Origin: Anaeropeptidivorans aminofermentans
Lineage (GTDB): Bacteria > Bacillota > Clostridia > Lachnospirales > UBA5962
Assembly: GCF_940670685.1 (NCBI RefSeq)
Contig: NZ_OW711693.1
Span: forward strand, 744,001 to 808,000
Reading direction: 5' to 3'
DNA: 64,000 bases
In this document: positions 36,931-46,499 of the stretch, piece after piece
How positions within the stretch are numbered: position 1 is the first letter of the stretch
Layout: every line of letters starts with the position of its first letter
The notes under the pieces: generated by a model
What the model saw: only the letters and a program-made list of their open reading frames with translations
What the model was told of the DNA's origin: nothing
Databases searched by the model: none
Program-made: the position numbers and the translations under genes

Positions 36931-37138
36931 AGTAAAATAGTTTAATTACAGTAACAAAAATCGTGTATTTTATACTTCGTAAACCTGTAAAAGTGTTTTC
37001 AGGCGAACGCCCCCTTATAATCAACAAAGATATTTTCAGCTTTGTTGATTATGAATGGCTTAATATAAGGGTTTCTATTATATTAAGCCGTTTATGAAAA
37101 ATAGTTTTTTGTTACTGCCTTAAAGCTATTTTACTATA
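36930..37138. repeat. TIR mosaic element, ~209 bp
   Basis: Left end AAAGTAAAATAGTTTAATTACAG, right end TTTTACTATA. Contains AATCAACAAAGAT / AGCTTTGTTGATT and TTAATATAAG...TTATATTAAG hairpins. It begins at the DUF1905 stop codon and ends 25 bases before the MBL gene. Sister of 12887-13125. Confidence 0.78.
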
Positions 37139-37163
37139 AAACTAAAAGTGAGGTATCAAAGAT

Positions 37164-37865
37164 ATGCAATATAAAATCTTACCCCTTAGCATAACCATGC
37201 AATTTGGAGATATTCCAAATACAATACACCCTGTTCTCTTATGGGATGAGGAGAATATTATATTAATTGATTGCGGCTTTATTGGGTCCTTGCCGATGAT
37301 TGAAAAGGAACTCCAATTCCACGGGCTTTCTCTTAAAGATATTACAGGGCTTGTACTGACGCATCACGACCATGACCATATGGGGGCGGCTGCGGCACTG
37401 AAAAGCGTAAATCCCAAAATACAAATATACAGTTCCCCCGAGGAAGCGCCCTTTATTTCGGCAGAGGAAAAACCCCTTCGCCTTTGTCAAGCGGAAGAAA
37501 TGCAAAATAATCTTCCGCCGGACCAGCAGGCCTTTGGAAAGGCATTCTGCGATATGCTTCGAAGGGTTGAGCCGGTTCCGGTAGATAGGCTGATTAATGA
37601 CAGGGAGCGTTTTGATTGGTGCGGAGGCTGTCTTGTTATTGCGACCCCGGGCCATACCCCGGGCCATATCTCGCTGTTTTTGGAAGAAGAATCTATTGTT
37701 ATAACAGGAGATGCCATTGCTTTAGAAGACAGGCTTCCGGTTATTGCAAATCCGCAATTTACATTGGATATTATAAAGGCTCAAAAATCAATGGAGAAAC
37801 TGCTTGCAATGAATGTGAAGGCCTATTACTGCTATCACGGCGGCATCTACCAACCGGAAAACTAA
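37164..37865 (+). CDS. MBL-fold metallohydrolase
   Basis: A 233-residue metallo-beta-lactamase-fold hydrolase. Zinc motif THHDHDHMGA (about residue 70), ATPGHTPGH (about 165), ITGDAI (about 185) and the last histidine in YCYHGG are all present. Such enzymes hydrolyse thioesters, phosphodiesters or lactones; the substrate cannot be told. AGTGAGG precedes the ATG. It is 75 bases upstream of the cat pseudogene on the same strand. Confidence 0.92.
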   Translation: MQYKILPLSITMQFGDIPNTIHPVLLWDEENIILIDCGFIGSLPMIEKELQFHGLSLKDITGLVLTHHDHDHMGAAAALKSVNPKIQIYSSPEEAPFISAEEKPLRLCQAEEMQNNLPPDQQAFGKAFCDMLRRVEPVPVDRLINDRERFDWCGGCLVIATPGHTPGHISLFLEEESIVITGDAIALEDRLPVIANPQFTLDIIKAQKSMEKLLAMNVKAYYCYHGGIYQPEN

Positions 37866-37940
37866 GCCATACGCATAAAATATAAAAGGATGAAAATCCA
37901 TTTATAAATTCTGCACTTAATATAGAGGGGCCAAGGCAAT

Positions 37941-38585
37941 ATGAAATTTCAACTTATTAATATGGCTGATTATCCAAGGCGTGAAGCCTTTGAGCGGTTT
38001 TACAAAATGCAGTGCTGTTACAGCTTGACCATTCAGCTGGATATTACAAAGATACGGAATGTAATAAAGGAACGGGGCATTCAGCTATATCCGGCGCTTA
38101 TATGAATATTATCAAAAAATGCAAATAGCCTTAAGGAATTTAGAATGGCCCTTGACGAAGAAAACCGCTTAGGTTATTGGAATATTGTTCACCCGTTGTA
38201 TACGTCAATGAATGAAGGTTCAGAAGTGTTTTCTGGCATTTGGACAGAATATAATGATGATTTTAGTGTGTTTTACCGCAATTGTATAAAAGACATTGAG
38301 TAATTTACAAACGGAAAAGACCAGCCAAAGCCCTATTATCCTCCGAATATTTTGAATATATCTTCTTTGCCGTGGCTCCATTTTACGGGAATGAACATTA
38401 ATGTACCTGACCAGGGATTTGCTCCTATTTTTACTTTGGGGAAGTTCGAAAAAGATAATGATAAAATACTGCTTCCTATCGCAATCCAAGTTCACCACGC
38501 TGTCTGCGACGGTTATCACGTTGGAAAGTTTGCAGAAGGATTGCAGGCATTAGCAAATGATTGTGAAAGGTTATTGAAAATATGA
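37941..38585 (+). pseudogene. Chloramphenicol acetyltransferase (CatA-type), two internal stops
   Basis: The 215-codon frame from ATG 37941 to TGA 38585 aligns along its whole length with type A chloramphenicol acetyltransferases: FRMALDEENRLGYWN, PLYTSMNEGSEVFSGIW, LPWLHFTGMNI and the catalytic QVHHAVCDGYHVG near the C-terminus. It is interrupted in frame by TGA at codon 55 (38103-38105) and TAA at codon 121 (38301-38303). No frameshift is needed; length and catalytic histidine are kept, so inactivation is recent or the enzyme is made only as fragments. The last bases overlap the downstream aph start (ATGA). The TAA excludes a selenocysteine explanation for the whole gene. Confidence 0.9.
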
Positions 38586-39367
38586 TTCTAAAACCTATAA
38601 TTCCCGATTTATCTATATATCCCGCCGAGCTTCGCTCTTTTATTTCCGGAGCCAAACTATACGACAGCAGCAGCTCAAAAGAGACCCAGGTAATTTTCAT
38701 AGAGAAGGGCAGGGGATACTTTTTAAAGTCTGCGGCAAAAGGTGCTTTAGAGCGGGAAGCCCAAATGACAAGGTGTTTTCATAGCAAAGGGTTGTCTGCC
38801 GAGGTCCTTTATTATCTTTCCAAGGAGCGTGACTGGCTGCTTACGGAAAAAATCAGCGGAGAGGACTGTACGGCAGAAAAATATTTAGCAAAACCGGAAC
38901 GGCTTGCAGATACGCTTGCAGAGTGCCTTGCCATGCTTCACGCCATGGACTTTTCTGATTGCCCTGTTCCAAACCATACCAAGGACTATCTGGTTAAGGC
39001 TCAACAGAATAAAAGCGCCGGTGTTTTTAATAAAAGGCCAATGCCTGATGAATTAAGCTATAAAAGCAAAGAGGAAGCATGGTCGGTGGTAGAGGCTCAA
39101 GGGCATCTTTTGAAAACGGATACATTTCTTCACGGAGATTACTGCCTTCCAAACATTATACTGGAGGATTGGAACTTCAGGGGCTTTATTGATGTTGCCG
39201 ATGCAGGTATGGGGGATCGCCATGCGGATATATTTTGGGCCACTTGGTCGCTCTTTTTTTATCTTAAAACAGATCAATACCGTAAACGCTTCATAGACGC
39301 TTACGGCCGGGAGAAAGTCAATGAGGATATGCTTCGCGTTATTGCAGCGGCGGAGGTGTTTGGATAA
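38582..39367 (+). CDS. Aminoglycoside phosphotransferase, APH(3')-like
   Basis: A 261-residue kinase of the APH family. The catalytic loop HGDYCLPN (about residue 182) and the metal-binding DVADAGMGDRHADIFW (about 200) match APH(3') enzymes; the N-lobe lysine is probably in YFLKSAAKG. Length is normal for APH(3'). The ATG overlaps the stop of the broken cat gene by four bases, so the two were one translational unit. It may confer kanamycin/neomycin resistance or phosphorylate another small molecule. No transposase is near. Confidence 0.88.
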   Translation: MILKPIIPDLSIYPAELRSFISGAKLYDSSSSKETQVIFIEKGRGYFLKSAAKGALEREAQMTRCFHSKGLSAEVLYYLSKERDWLLTEKISGEDCTAEKYLAKPERLADTLAECLAMLHAMDFSDCPVPNHTKDYLVKAQQNKSAGVFNKRPMPDELSYKSKEEAWSVVEAQGHLLKTDTFLHGDYCLPNIILEDWNFRGFIDVADAGMGDRHADIFWATWSLFFYLKTDQYRKRFIDAYGREKVNEDMLRVIAAAEVFG

Positions 39368-39966
39368 TGCCTGTTGTTCAAATTTTATTTCTTATTTTGT
39401 GGGCCGTTTTCTATGGTGCCTATATTTTGAAAAACCTTATGCTTAGGCGGCAGGGGATTGAAGCCGATATTCTGGGAAAAGGGGAGAAGCCGAAAGAACG
39501 AGCTGCCTTTGAAACTGCCCTTAAAATTGTTACTTACACGGGGGCAGGGGTCCAACTATTTAGCATCGCCTTCCCAAAAGCTCTTTGGTCTTTTCCTGTG
39601 TTTCCTTTGATGAAGAATTGCGGTTTAATTTTAGTTTTATTGGGTAATGTGTATTTCATTGCGGCTGTGGTGGTTATGGGGCGTAATTGGAGAGCGGGAT
39701 TCAGTACCCAGCAGGATACTAAATTGGTGACGGGGGGCATTTATAGTTTCAGCCGTAATCCGGCATTTTTAGGCTTTGATTTGCTGTATATAGGCTGCGG
39801 CTTGGCCTTTCCCAATTTACTTCATATTGCCTTTGGGGCCCTGGCAGTTACGCTTTTTCATTTTCAGATTTTAGGAGAAGAAAAGTTTCTTTCCGATGCC
39901 TTCGGAGAGGAATACCTTAATTATAAAGCCAAAACCCAGAGATATTTTGGGCAGCGAAAAAATTAA
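39367..39966 (+). CDS. Isoprenylcysteine carboxyl methyltransferase-family membrane protein
   Basis: A 199-residue protein with four or five membrane helices and the ICMT/PEMT-type C-terminal signature: GGIYSFSRNPAFLGFDLLY, then LGEEKFLSDAFGEEYLNYK and RYFG. Family members methylate small molecules or lipids at the membrane. The ATG overlaps the aph stop by one base (TAATG), placing it in the same operon as cat and aph. Confidence 0.85.
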   Translation: MPVVQILFLILWAVFYGAYILKNLMLRRQGIEADILGKGEKPKERAAFETALKIVTYTGAGVQLFSIAFPKALWSFPVFPLMKNCGLILVLLGNVYFIAAVVVMGRNWRAGFSTQQDTKLVTGGIYSFSRNPAFLGFDLLYIGCGLAFPNLLHIAFGALAVTLFHFQILGEEKFLSDAFGEEYLNYKAKTQRYFGQRKN

Positions 39967-40590
39967 TATGCAGGAATATATAAGTAAAATATAAACAGCT
40001 CATTTTTATTTTTCGGTTTATATTGTAATATCTGTATTTTTATATCTGAAAAATAGCTTTATGAAGTATTTTATAAAAAAATAAAGGTAAAATAAAGATA
40101 TACCATTATTTAAACGTAAATACTATTAAGTATATTAGGGCGTATCTGAAAAATCCAAAAGCCAGCCTATTTTGCTATAAAAAAAGACTTCATTATCGAA
40201 ACCCCTCAAAATATGCGGCATAGTTTTGGGGAGTTGCATCAAAATATTAAAGCAGGCTATTTCTGCGGTTTTCTCCTCAGGATTTTTGCTTCGCAAAAGC
40301 CTTGTGCATAATATCTTCGGTATATGCTATGGGGTTGGACTTTTGACGTTTCAGTAGGATTTACTTTTTCTTGAAAATATATTTTTGAGGTCTCTGTTTA
40401 ATAAATTTGAAAAGTTTACTGAATATATGTGGTTTGATTATTTTCAGGCATTGTATGGAAATAGTTAAATCTGCCTCTTTTTTTAGTAAATGTATAAATT
40501 ACTATTGAAATTTTTTTTATTATGATTTAATATATAAATATGAACGTTACGACACGTGGTTTTAAATACTATATAAGTAAGGGGTTTTTT
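39967..40590. other. Gap with second-family repeat
   Basis: AT-rich. Positions 40137-40285 hold the best copy of the second dispersed repeat. The remainder shows no gene; an in-frame extension of the degV frame to 40540 has no ribosome site. Confidence 0.5.
40137..40285. repeat. Second dispersed repeat family, copy 2
   Basis: Starts GGGCGTATCTGAAAAATCC and includes GACTTCATTATCGAA, CCTCAAAATATG and GCTATTTCTGCGGTTTTC, in the same order as 1540-1665. No terminal inverted repeat was evident. Confidence 0.6.
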
Positions 40591-41421
40591 ATGAAAATAG
40601 TAGTTGACAGCGCCTGTGATTATAATATTGATCTTTTAAATAAACTTGGCATAAAGGTTGAGAGAATCCCCTTTAACCTCCAGCTGGACGATAGTCTTTA
40701 CGTAGATGATGAAAACCTTGATGTGAATAGTTTTATAGATCATATGCTTAAAAGCAATGTAGTTAAGACTTCCGCCCCGTCACCAGAGCTTTTTCTGGAA
40801 AAGTACAAGGGCGATGAAAGTGTATTTGTTATAACCATTTCTCAGCATTTAAGTGCCGCCTACAGCAATGCGATACTTGCAAAACAAATGTATCTTGATG
40901 AATTTGGAGAAAAATTCATACATATATTTGACTCCACTGCCGCAGGAGCAGGAGAAACAATTCTGCTTGTAAAGCTTGCGGAATGTATAAAGAAAAATTT
41001 ATCTGAGTCTGAAATCGTAGAGGAAGTAGATAATTTTTTGAAGAATTCTAAAACGTACTTCATTCTTGAAAGATATGATAATCTTGTTCGAAACGGCAGA
41101 ATGAATGCTATGGTTGCCAAGGTTGCCTCATTTTTATCTATTAAGCCTATATGCGCCGCAATAGAAGGAAGAGCGGAAATGATAGACAAGGCCATGGGAA
41201 CCCAAAAGGCTTATATGAAAATTGCTTCGCTTATCGGAGCGGATAAGGAAATATGCAAGGACAGAACCCTTTCCATAAGCCACGTAAGGTGTAAAGACAA
41301 GGCAGAGCTTATTAAAAATGAAATATTGAAGCAGGCAAGCTTTAAAGAGGTTTTAATTATAGATACTTTTGGCCTTTGCTCAACCTACGCAAATGACCAG
41401 GGACTTATAATTGCATTTTAA
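40591..41421 (+). CDS. DegV family fatty-acid-binding protein
   Basis: A 276-residue protein. N-terminal KIVVDSACDYN, the SAPSPELF and ITISQHLSAAYSNA segments around the lipid carboxylate, and FDSTAAGAGE are typical of DegV/FakB, which bind fatty acids for the kinase FakA. The first-domain serine in TISQHLSA and the arginine in LVRNGRMNA are conserved. The ATG at 40591 with AAGGGG upstream is preferred to the longer frame from 40540. A strong terminator follows. No fakA is seen in the window. Confidence 0.9.
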   Translation: MKIVVDSACDYNIDLLNKLGIKVERIPFNLQLDDSLYVDDENLDVNSFIDHMLKSNVVKTSAPSPELFLEKYKGDESVFVITISQHLSAAYSNAILAKQMYLDEFGEKFIHIFDSTAAGAGETILLVKLAECIKKNLSESEIVEEVDNFLKNSKTYFILERYDNLVRNGRMNAMVAKVASFLSIKPICAAIEGRAEMIDKAMGTQKAYMKIASLIGADKEICKDRTLSISHVRCKDKAELIKNEILKQASFKEVLIIDTFGLCSTYANDQGLIIAF

Positions 41422-41474
41422 AAAAACCGGCTTTCGCCGGTAATAAAAAACTGGCGAAAGCCGGTTTTTTATTT
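41421..41474 (+). terminator. Terminator after the degV gene
   Basis: AAAAAACCGGCTTTCGCC pairs perfectly with GGCGAAAGCCGGTTTTTT over 18 bp. Confidence 0.93.
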
Positions 41475-41789
41475 TACAGTAAATTTCTTATAAAGAAGTA
41501 ACAAAAACCGATTCGCTATGGATTCATCGTTACCAAACAAAAACAAGTTTGATAACAACAAGAAAACGCTCACTAAAAAAGATTTACAGGCTTACGCCTG
41601 TATCCTTTTCCAGCCCGCTTAATAAAAAATATATTTTTGAATTCTCGTATAATTAATTTTCTTTTATACCTTTATAAGCATTTGCTTTAGGGGTATAAAA
41701 CAAGAAAAAAGCAAATTGCTAATGCTGCTATTTCATATGAATTCAAGGAATATACGGTTTTGTTATTGTCTAACTTTAAATTTACTATA
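41475..41789. repeat. TIR mosaic element, 315 bp, longest copy
   Basis: Left TACAGTAAATTTC, right AAATTTACTATA. It carries the GATTCATCGTTACC and ACAGGCTTACGCCTGT modules of 714-1013 and 58916-59162, plus an insert with the third repeat family (GCAAATTGCTAATGCTGC) and a GTATAAAAGAAA-type hairpin around 41660-41700. It ends ten bases from the rqcH stop. Confidence 0.78.
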
Positions 41790-41798
41790 ATCATTATC

Positions 41799-43571
41799 TT
41801 ATAAACTTATCCCGTCTTTATTAAGTTCTTTTATAATGTTGATGTCCGGGGTAATGTATGCGGTTTTATTTGTTTCATATATAACCATTCCGGGTTTTGC
41901 GCCGGCCGGCTTTTTAACGTTTTTCTTATAGGTATAGTCAACAGGCACCATAGAGGAGGACTGGCCCTTTGAAAAATAGGCGGCAAGCATGGCGCCGTCT
42001 TCTATGGCCTTGTCGGTGATTTCACGGCCCATGGATTTGATGATGACGTGAGAGCCGGGAATATTTTTAGTGTGAAGCCATATATCGTTATTTGAAGCGA
42101 TTTTCAATGTAAGCTCGTCATTTTGTTTATTGTTTTTTCCTACATAGATATCAAAGCCGTCTCTTGATACAAAATGCATGGGCTTAAGCTTCATGGATTC
42201 GGATTTTTTGCCCTTTTCCTTATGCTTTTTAATATAGCCTTCTTCGGAAAGCTCGGCTCTGATTTCCTTTATGTCTCTTTCTTCAAGCTTGCCTGAAAGA
42301 TAGCTCATGACAGAATCCAGATAATAAAGCTCTTCATCGGTTTGAACCATTTGCTCCTGCAGGGCGGCAAATGTTCTTTTGGCTTTATTGTACTTTTTGA
42401 AGTATTTCTGGGCGTTTTCCGAAGGTGTCATATTGGGGTCAAGCTCTATGGCTAGTTCGGCCATATTTTCATCATAGAAATTAACTGCGGTAAAGCTTGT
42501 CATTCCTTTTTCAACAGAATGAATATTTGAAGTAAGAAGCTCTCCTTTTATTCTGTAGGCTTCCCTGTTTTCAACTTCTTTCAGGGTTTTAATCTGTATT
42601 TCCTTTTTCTTTACTAATCTGTCGATATGGTTTTGAACAAGTTTTCTTAAATCCTGTGTTTTCTGCTTTGTTCTGTAGAGCTTGTCCTTATCGATATAGA
42701 AGTTTTCGATAAGAGAGGAAATACTGCCAAACTCTTTTTTAGGGTTATTTTCATAAACTGAAATGGGAAAGGAATAAAAATCCTTTACCTCCTCACCGGA
42801 AGCTTCATAGATAAGCTGCGGGGCGTATTTTTCCTGCAAGACATTTTCCATGGCTTTAGAAAACGCATTATAAAGCCTGTAGATGCCTTCTTTTTCAATT
42901 TGCGCTATAAAAAGAGAAGGGTCTAATTGGGCATTGATGCATAGATGGCTTGCCATTACGGGGCTTATGCCGTTATAGGATTTATAAATGGCCTCTTGAA
43001 GCTTCATAGGGCCTGCTTCTTCCATTTTTTTAAGAAATTCATCTTCCGAAAGTAAAAGGGGGTTCAGCTTTTGCTGGGAAGGTGGGTAAAAATAATCTCT
43101 TCCCGGAAGAACCTGCCTTACAGAGCTTTTATCATAGGATATATGCTTTATGGAGTCGATGATGGTGTTATTTTTCCCCACAAGAATAATATTGGAGTGT
43201 TTTCCCATGATTTCTATGATAAGGCGTTTTTCGTATATATCCCCCATTTCATCGGGGGCTTCGATGAAAATTTCTACGATTCTTTCAAAATCCGGCTGAT
43301 GGATAGCAGTTATTTTTCCGTTTGAAAGATGTTTCCTTAAAACCATACAGAAAAGAGGGGGCGTCTTAGGATTTTCCTTTGATATTTCAGTAAAATGGAT
43401 TCTTGGGTTCTGGCTTGTAGCCGTAAGCAATAGCCTGTAGCTTTCCCCGTATCCCCTTATAATCAGCACGATTTCATCGGTTTCCGGCTGGTGTATCTTA
43501 TCTATTCTTGCTCCTTTTAATTTGAGAAGCTCGGATTTTATATTTGATATTACAATACCGTCTAATGGCAT
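41799..43571 (-). CDS. rqcH: NFACT family ribosome quality-control protein RqcH
   Basis: A 590-residue protein of the Rqc2/NEMF family (formerly fibronectin-binding protein A). The N-terminal NFACT-N domain (ELLKLKGARIDKIHQPETDE), a coiled-coil middle (about residues 290-450) and the C-terminal NFACT-R domain (FDIYVGKNNKQNDELT, DIWLHTKNIPGSHVII) are present. In Bacillus, RqcH recruits tRNA-Ala to stalled 50S subunits and adds alanine tails. The frame opens at 43643, but AGGAGG seven bases before the ATG at 43571 fixes the start. Stands alone on the minus strand. Confidence 0.94.
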   Translation of the reverse strand: MPLDGIVISNIKSELLKLKGARIDKIHQPETDEIVLIIRGYGESYRLLLTATSQNPRIHFTEISKENPKTPPLFCMVLRKHLSNGKITAIHQPDFERIVEIFIEAPDEMGDIYEKRLIIEIMGKHSNIILVGKNNTIIDSIKHISYDKSSVRQVLPGRDYFYPPSQQKLNPLLLSEDEFLKKMEEAGPMKLQEAIYKSYNGISPVMASHLCINAQLDPSLFIAQIEKEGIYRLYNAFSKAMENVLQEKYAPQLIYEASGEEVKDFYSFPISVYENNPKKEFGSISSLIENFYIDKDKLYRTKQKTQDLRKLVQNHIDRLVKKKEIQIKTLKEVENREAYRIKGELLTSNIHSVEKGMTSFTAVNFYDENMAELAIELDPNMTPSENAQKYFKKYNKAKRTFAALQEQMVQTDEELYYLDSVMSYLSGKLEERDIKEIRAELSEEGYIKKHKEKGKKSESMKLKPMHFVSRDGFDIYVGKNNKQNDELTLKIASNNDIWLHTKNIPGSHVIIKSMGREITDKAIEDGAMLAAYFSKGQSSSMVPVDYTYKKNVKKPAGAKPGMVIYETNKTAYITPDINIIKELNKDGISL

Positions 43572-44068
43572 AGTATAACCTCCTGAGTGTGACGCTTTAA
43601 AATAGTATAGCATAATACTAAGGGAATATAAAAAATTATACAAGCATAAGCGTGCAAATATTTTTTAAGTGAGGGTTTTTTTATGGCTGAATGGGTGTTT
43701 TGTTTAAGGCCTTCTATATGATATTAAAATCTTTTATTTACAGCTATAAAGATAAAGGAAATATTTGCTTCTATCCATAAACCTATTTTACTATAAAATT
43801 ATAGTATAAAAAACTTTAAAAAGTGACGGGACTTTAAACGTTTTGACGGAATTTATTTGCATAAAAATGAGGAAAAAGTAATATTTTCAAATTGAGCTAA
43901 GAGAAATGATAAAAATTTTACTTTTGTCCTGCAGCGTCCGGTAAAAACTTCATTTTTGCGGCAGTGAAACCCCTTTAAGCCTTTGCTCCAAAGACATGAT
44001 GAGGTTGACGTAAAGTAAGTGTTAATATATAATATTATGAAATAAAATGAGGATTAGAGGGGTAAAAA
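43572..44068. other. Divergent gap between rqcH and yicC
   Basis: AT-rich. A partial right end of a TIR element (CCATAAACC then TATTTTACTATA) is seen at about 43770-43797. The yicC promoter is at 44005. No coding frame. Confidence 0.5.
44005..44033 (+). promoter_or_regulatory. Promoter of the yicC-remA-gmk-rpoZ operon
   Basis: TTGACG (44005-44010), 17-base spacer, TATAAT (44028-44033), 35 bases before the yicC ATG. Confidence 0.85.
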
Positions 44069-44956
44069 ATGTTAAAAAGCATGACTGGCTATGGCCGTGG
44101 TGAATGCACGCTGTATAACAGAAAAATCATAGTTGAGATCAAATCTGTAAACCATAGGTATAACGATGTAAATATAAAACTGCCCCGAATTATGTCTTCT
44201 CTTGAAGACGGCGTTAGAAAAACCATATCAAAGCAGGTTTTCAGAGGAAAAACCGACGTTTATATTTCCTACGAGACACTTTTTAAAGACGATATAAAAA
44301 TCACCTTTAACGAGGCTTTGGCAGATTCTTACGTTAGTGAACTTAGAAAAATAGCGGCCCGTTACAGCCTGAAGGACGAGCCCAGCCTTTCTTTAATCGC
44401 TCATTTTCCTGATATCATTAGTATAGATAAAAATATGGACGACGAGAAAACTCTTTCTGAGGTTTCAGAAACCTTGGACAAGGCCTTGGAGGCCGCTCTT
44501 TCGGAGTTTATATCTATGAGAATTCAAGAAGGGGACGCATTAAAAAGAGATATTTTGGAAAAGCTTTCTACCATAAGAGCTTTGACGGAAAAGGTTTCCG
44601 AAAGAGCTCCTTATGTAAGTGAAAATTACAGCCAGAAATTAAGCCAGAAATTAAGCGAGGCCCTTTCAGGGGTGGAATACGACGAAGGAAGGTTTCTTAC
44701 AGAAATCACCATATTTGCCGATAAATCCTGCATTGACGAAGAAATCACAAGGCTTAAAAGCCATATCGTTCAGATGGACGAAATCATAAACGAGAAAATT
44801 TCCGTAGGCAGAAAATTAGACTTTCTTGTACAGGAAATGAACAGAGAAGTGAATACCATAGGCTCCAAGGCAGGAGACATTGAAATAACAAAGCTGATTG
44901 TGGAAATGAAAAGCGAAATAGAAAAAATAAGAGAGCAGGTACAGAACATAGAATAA
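44069..44956 (+). CDS. YicC/YloC-family endoribonuclease
   Basis: A 295-residue protein: N-terminal SMTGYGRGECTLYNRKI, EIKSVNHRYNDV, and C-terminal DELGRKLDFLVQEMNREVNT-type segment (here SVGRKLDFLVQEMNREVNT) with DIEITKLIVEMKSEIEKIREQVQN. YicC proteins are RNA endonucleases involved in mRNA turnover. Ribosome site GAGGGG. First gene of a conserved Firmicutes series. Confidence 0.94.
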   Translation: MLKSMTGYGRGECTLYNRKIIVEIKSVNHRYNDVNIKLPRIMSSLEDGVRKTISKQVFRGKTDVYISYETLFKDDIKITFNEALADSYVSELRKIAARYSLKDEPSLSLIAHFPDIISIDKNMDDEKTLSEVSETLDKALEAALSEFISMRIQEGDALKRDILEKLSTIRALTEKVSERAPYVSENYSQKLSQKLSEALSGVEYDEGRFLTEITIFADKSCIDEEITRLKSHIVQMDEIINEKISVGRKLDFLVQEMNREVNTIGSKAGDIEITKLIVEMKSEIEKIREQVQNIE

Positions 44957-44988
44957 ATAGCCCTTAGAGGTTAACGAAAGGACATTTT

Positions 44989-45303
44989 ATGATTAGCTAC
45001 GGCAGTCAAGTAAAGCTTATTAATATAGGCTTTGGAAACATCGTTATGGCAGATCGGATTATTGCCATCATAAGCCCTGAATCGGCTCCAATAAAGCGGA
45101 TTATTCAAGAGGCAAGAGAAGATAAGCTTTTAATCGACGCAACCTACGGCAGAAGAACAAGAGCGGTTATCATAACCGACAGCAACCACGTAATACTTTC
45201 GAGTATCCAGCCGGAAACAGTTGCAAACAGGATGATTTCTAAGGAGTTTTCCGATTGCGGAGGAAGCTTTGAGCAGAAGGAAGAAACCGTGGAGGGTTTA
45301 TAA
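44989..45303 (+). CDS. remA: RemA-family regulatory protein (DUF370)
   Basis: A 104-residue protein. [29 protein letters not shown] and [15 protein letters not shown] are highly conserved RemA segments. In Bacillus, RemA is a ring-shaped DNA-binding activator of matrix and osmoprotection genes. The C-terminal ~15 residues are family-variable. The stop is followed directly by the gmk ATG. Confidence 0.92.
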   Translation: MISYGSQVKLINIGFGNIVMADRIIAIISPESAPIKRIIQEAREDKLLIDATYGRRTRAVIITDSNHVILSSIQPETVANRMISKEFSDCGGSFEQKEETVEGL

Positions 45304-45975
45304 ATGAACAGTAAGGGAATGCTTGTAATAATATCCGGGCCTTCAGGCTCAGGCAAGGGTACTGTGGTTAAAAGGCTGGACCCTGAAAAGGGATATGCCT
45401 TATCCATATCCATGACAACAAGGAAAAAAAGACCTATGGAAGTAGACGGCAAAGACTACTTTTTTTGCACCGAAGAAGATTTTACGAAAAAAAGAGATAA
45501 TAACGAGCTTTTAGAACATGCCGTATTCTGCGGAAATCTCTACGGAACCCCAAGGTTTTATGTTGAAGAACAAATAGCAAAAGGGAAGGCGGTAGTTCTT
45601 GAAATAGATGTTGAAGGTGCTCTCCAGGTAAGGAGAAAATTCGGAAGAGACTGTGTGCTTATATTTTTAATGCCGCCTACTATGGAGGAGCTTACAAGAA
45701 GGCTTTTCAACAGAAATACAGAAGATATGCTGACCATAGAACAAAGAATAATACGAGCCAGCAATGAAATAAAATTTATAAACGAATACGACTATCTTGT
45801 GATTAACGATGAGGTTGATACAGCCGTTAAAAAGATAGATACTATAGTTGAGGCTGAATATTTGAAGCCCCACAGGAATTTATTCGATATTGATAATTTT
45901 AAGGGAGATGAATTTGATGTTACGTCCTTCTTATACGGAGCTGATGAATTTACTGAACAAGTCAGAAAAGCTTGA
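45304..45975 (+). CDS. gmk: Guanylate kinase
   Basis: A 223-residue nucleotide kinase (GMP to GDP). P-loop GPSGSGKGTV at residues 11-20; GMP-binding SMTTRKKRPMEVDGKDY-type segment; LEIDVEGALQVRRKF and the lid RRLFNRNTEDMLTIEQR are present. It is about 20 residues longer than usual at the C-terminus, where it overlaps rpoZ by about 59 bases. Zero-base spacing from remA. Confidence 0.95.
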   Translation: MNSKGMLVIISGPSGSGKGTVVKRLDPEKGYALSISMTTRKKRPMEVDGKDYFFCTEEDFTKKRDNNELLEHAVFCGNLYGTPRFYVEEQIAKGKAVVLEIDVEGALQVRRKFGRDCVLIFLMPPTMEELTRRLFNRNTEDMLTIEQRIIRASNEIKFINEYDYLVINDEVDTAVKKIDTIVEAEYLKPHRNLFDIDNFKGDEFDVTSFLYGADEFTEQVRKA

Positions 45976-46234
45976 TAATAAAATTACCAGCCGTTATACC
46001 ATAGTTATGGCAGTAGCCAAAAGGGCAAGACAGATTATAGCAGGAAGCGAATCTTTGGCTGAATGCAAGGTAGATAAGGCGGTAAGCGTAGCTGTTGCAG
46101 AACTTGCGGAAGGAAAGCTTTTCGTAACTACGCTGGATGCAGGAGAAGCCGGGGAAAACAGAAATGAAGATTCCTACGTTCCCGAGGAAGCTTATGAAGA
46201 CACTGCTGCAGATTCTTCCTACAGCGAAGAATAG
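45917..46234 (+). CDS. rpoZ: RNA polymerase omega subunit
   Basis: A 105-residue omega: MLRPSYTELMN at the start, KITSRYTIVMAVAKRARQI and the KAVSVAVAELAEGKL helix are conserved. The start at 45917 follows AAGGGAG by nine bases; a longer frame from 45890 lacks support. The last ~30 residues are an acidic tail. It overlaps the gmk 3' end. A small terminator follows. Confidence 0.93.
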   Translation: MLRPSYTELMNLLNKSEKLDNKITSRYTIVMAVAKRARQIIAGSESLAECKVDKAVSVAVAELAEGKLFVTTLDAGEAGENRNEDSYVPEEAYEDTAADSSYSEE

Positions 46235-46283
46235 TTCTAAAAATCAATGCTTTATTGAGATAAACCGTAAGCCGATAATCTTT

Positions 46284-46310
46284 GCCCCGCTTATTCTGCG
46301 GGGCTTTTAA
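46284..46310 (+). terminator. Terminator after rpoZ
   Basis: GCCCCGC-TTATTCT-GCGGGGC stem followed by TTTTAATT. Confidence 0.85.
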
Positions 46311-46329
46311 TTACAGGAGCTATTAATTT

Positions 46330-46435
46330 TATAGTAAATTTCTTACAAATCAGGAACAAAAACCGATTCACAAGAGAATAAAACTTGGATATATAGTAAA
46401 ATAATTTGTTACTGCCTTAAAGCTACTTTACTATA
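46330..46435. repeat. TIR mosaic element, 106 bp
   Basis: TATAGTAAATTTC left; TACTTTACTATA right. It includes an internal ATATAGTAAAATAATTTG, suggesting a fusion of the left part of one copy with the right part of another. Confidence 0.7.
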
Positions 46436-46499
46436 TTTATACGGGTTTTGTCCTGCTGTCTAAGAAACAGGGTATCTTTAAGACACAGCTGCCCTGTTT

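Noticed and set aside
38103-38105. In-frame TGA of the cat gene as selenocysteine
   Set aside because: No reason for Sec at this position in the family, and a second stop (TAA) follows in the same frame.
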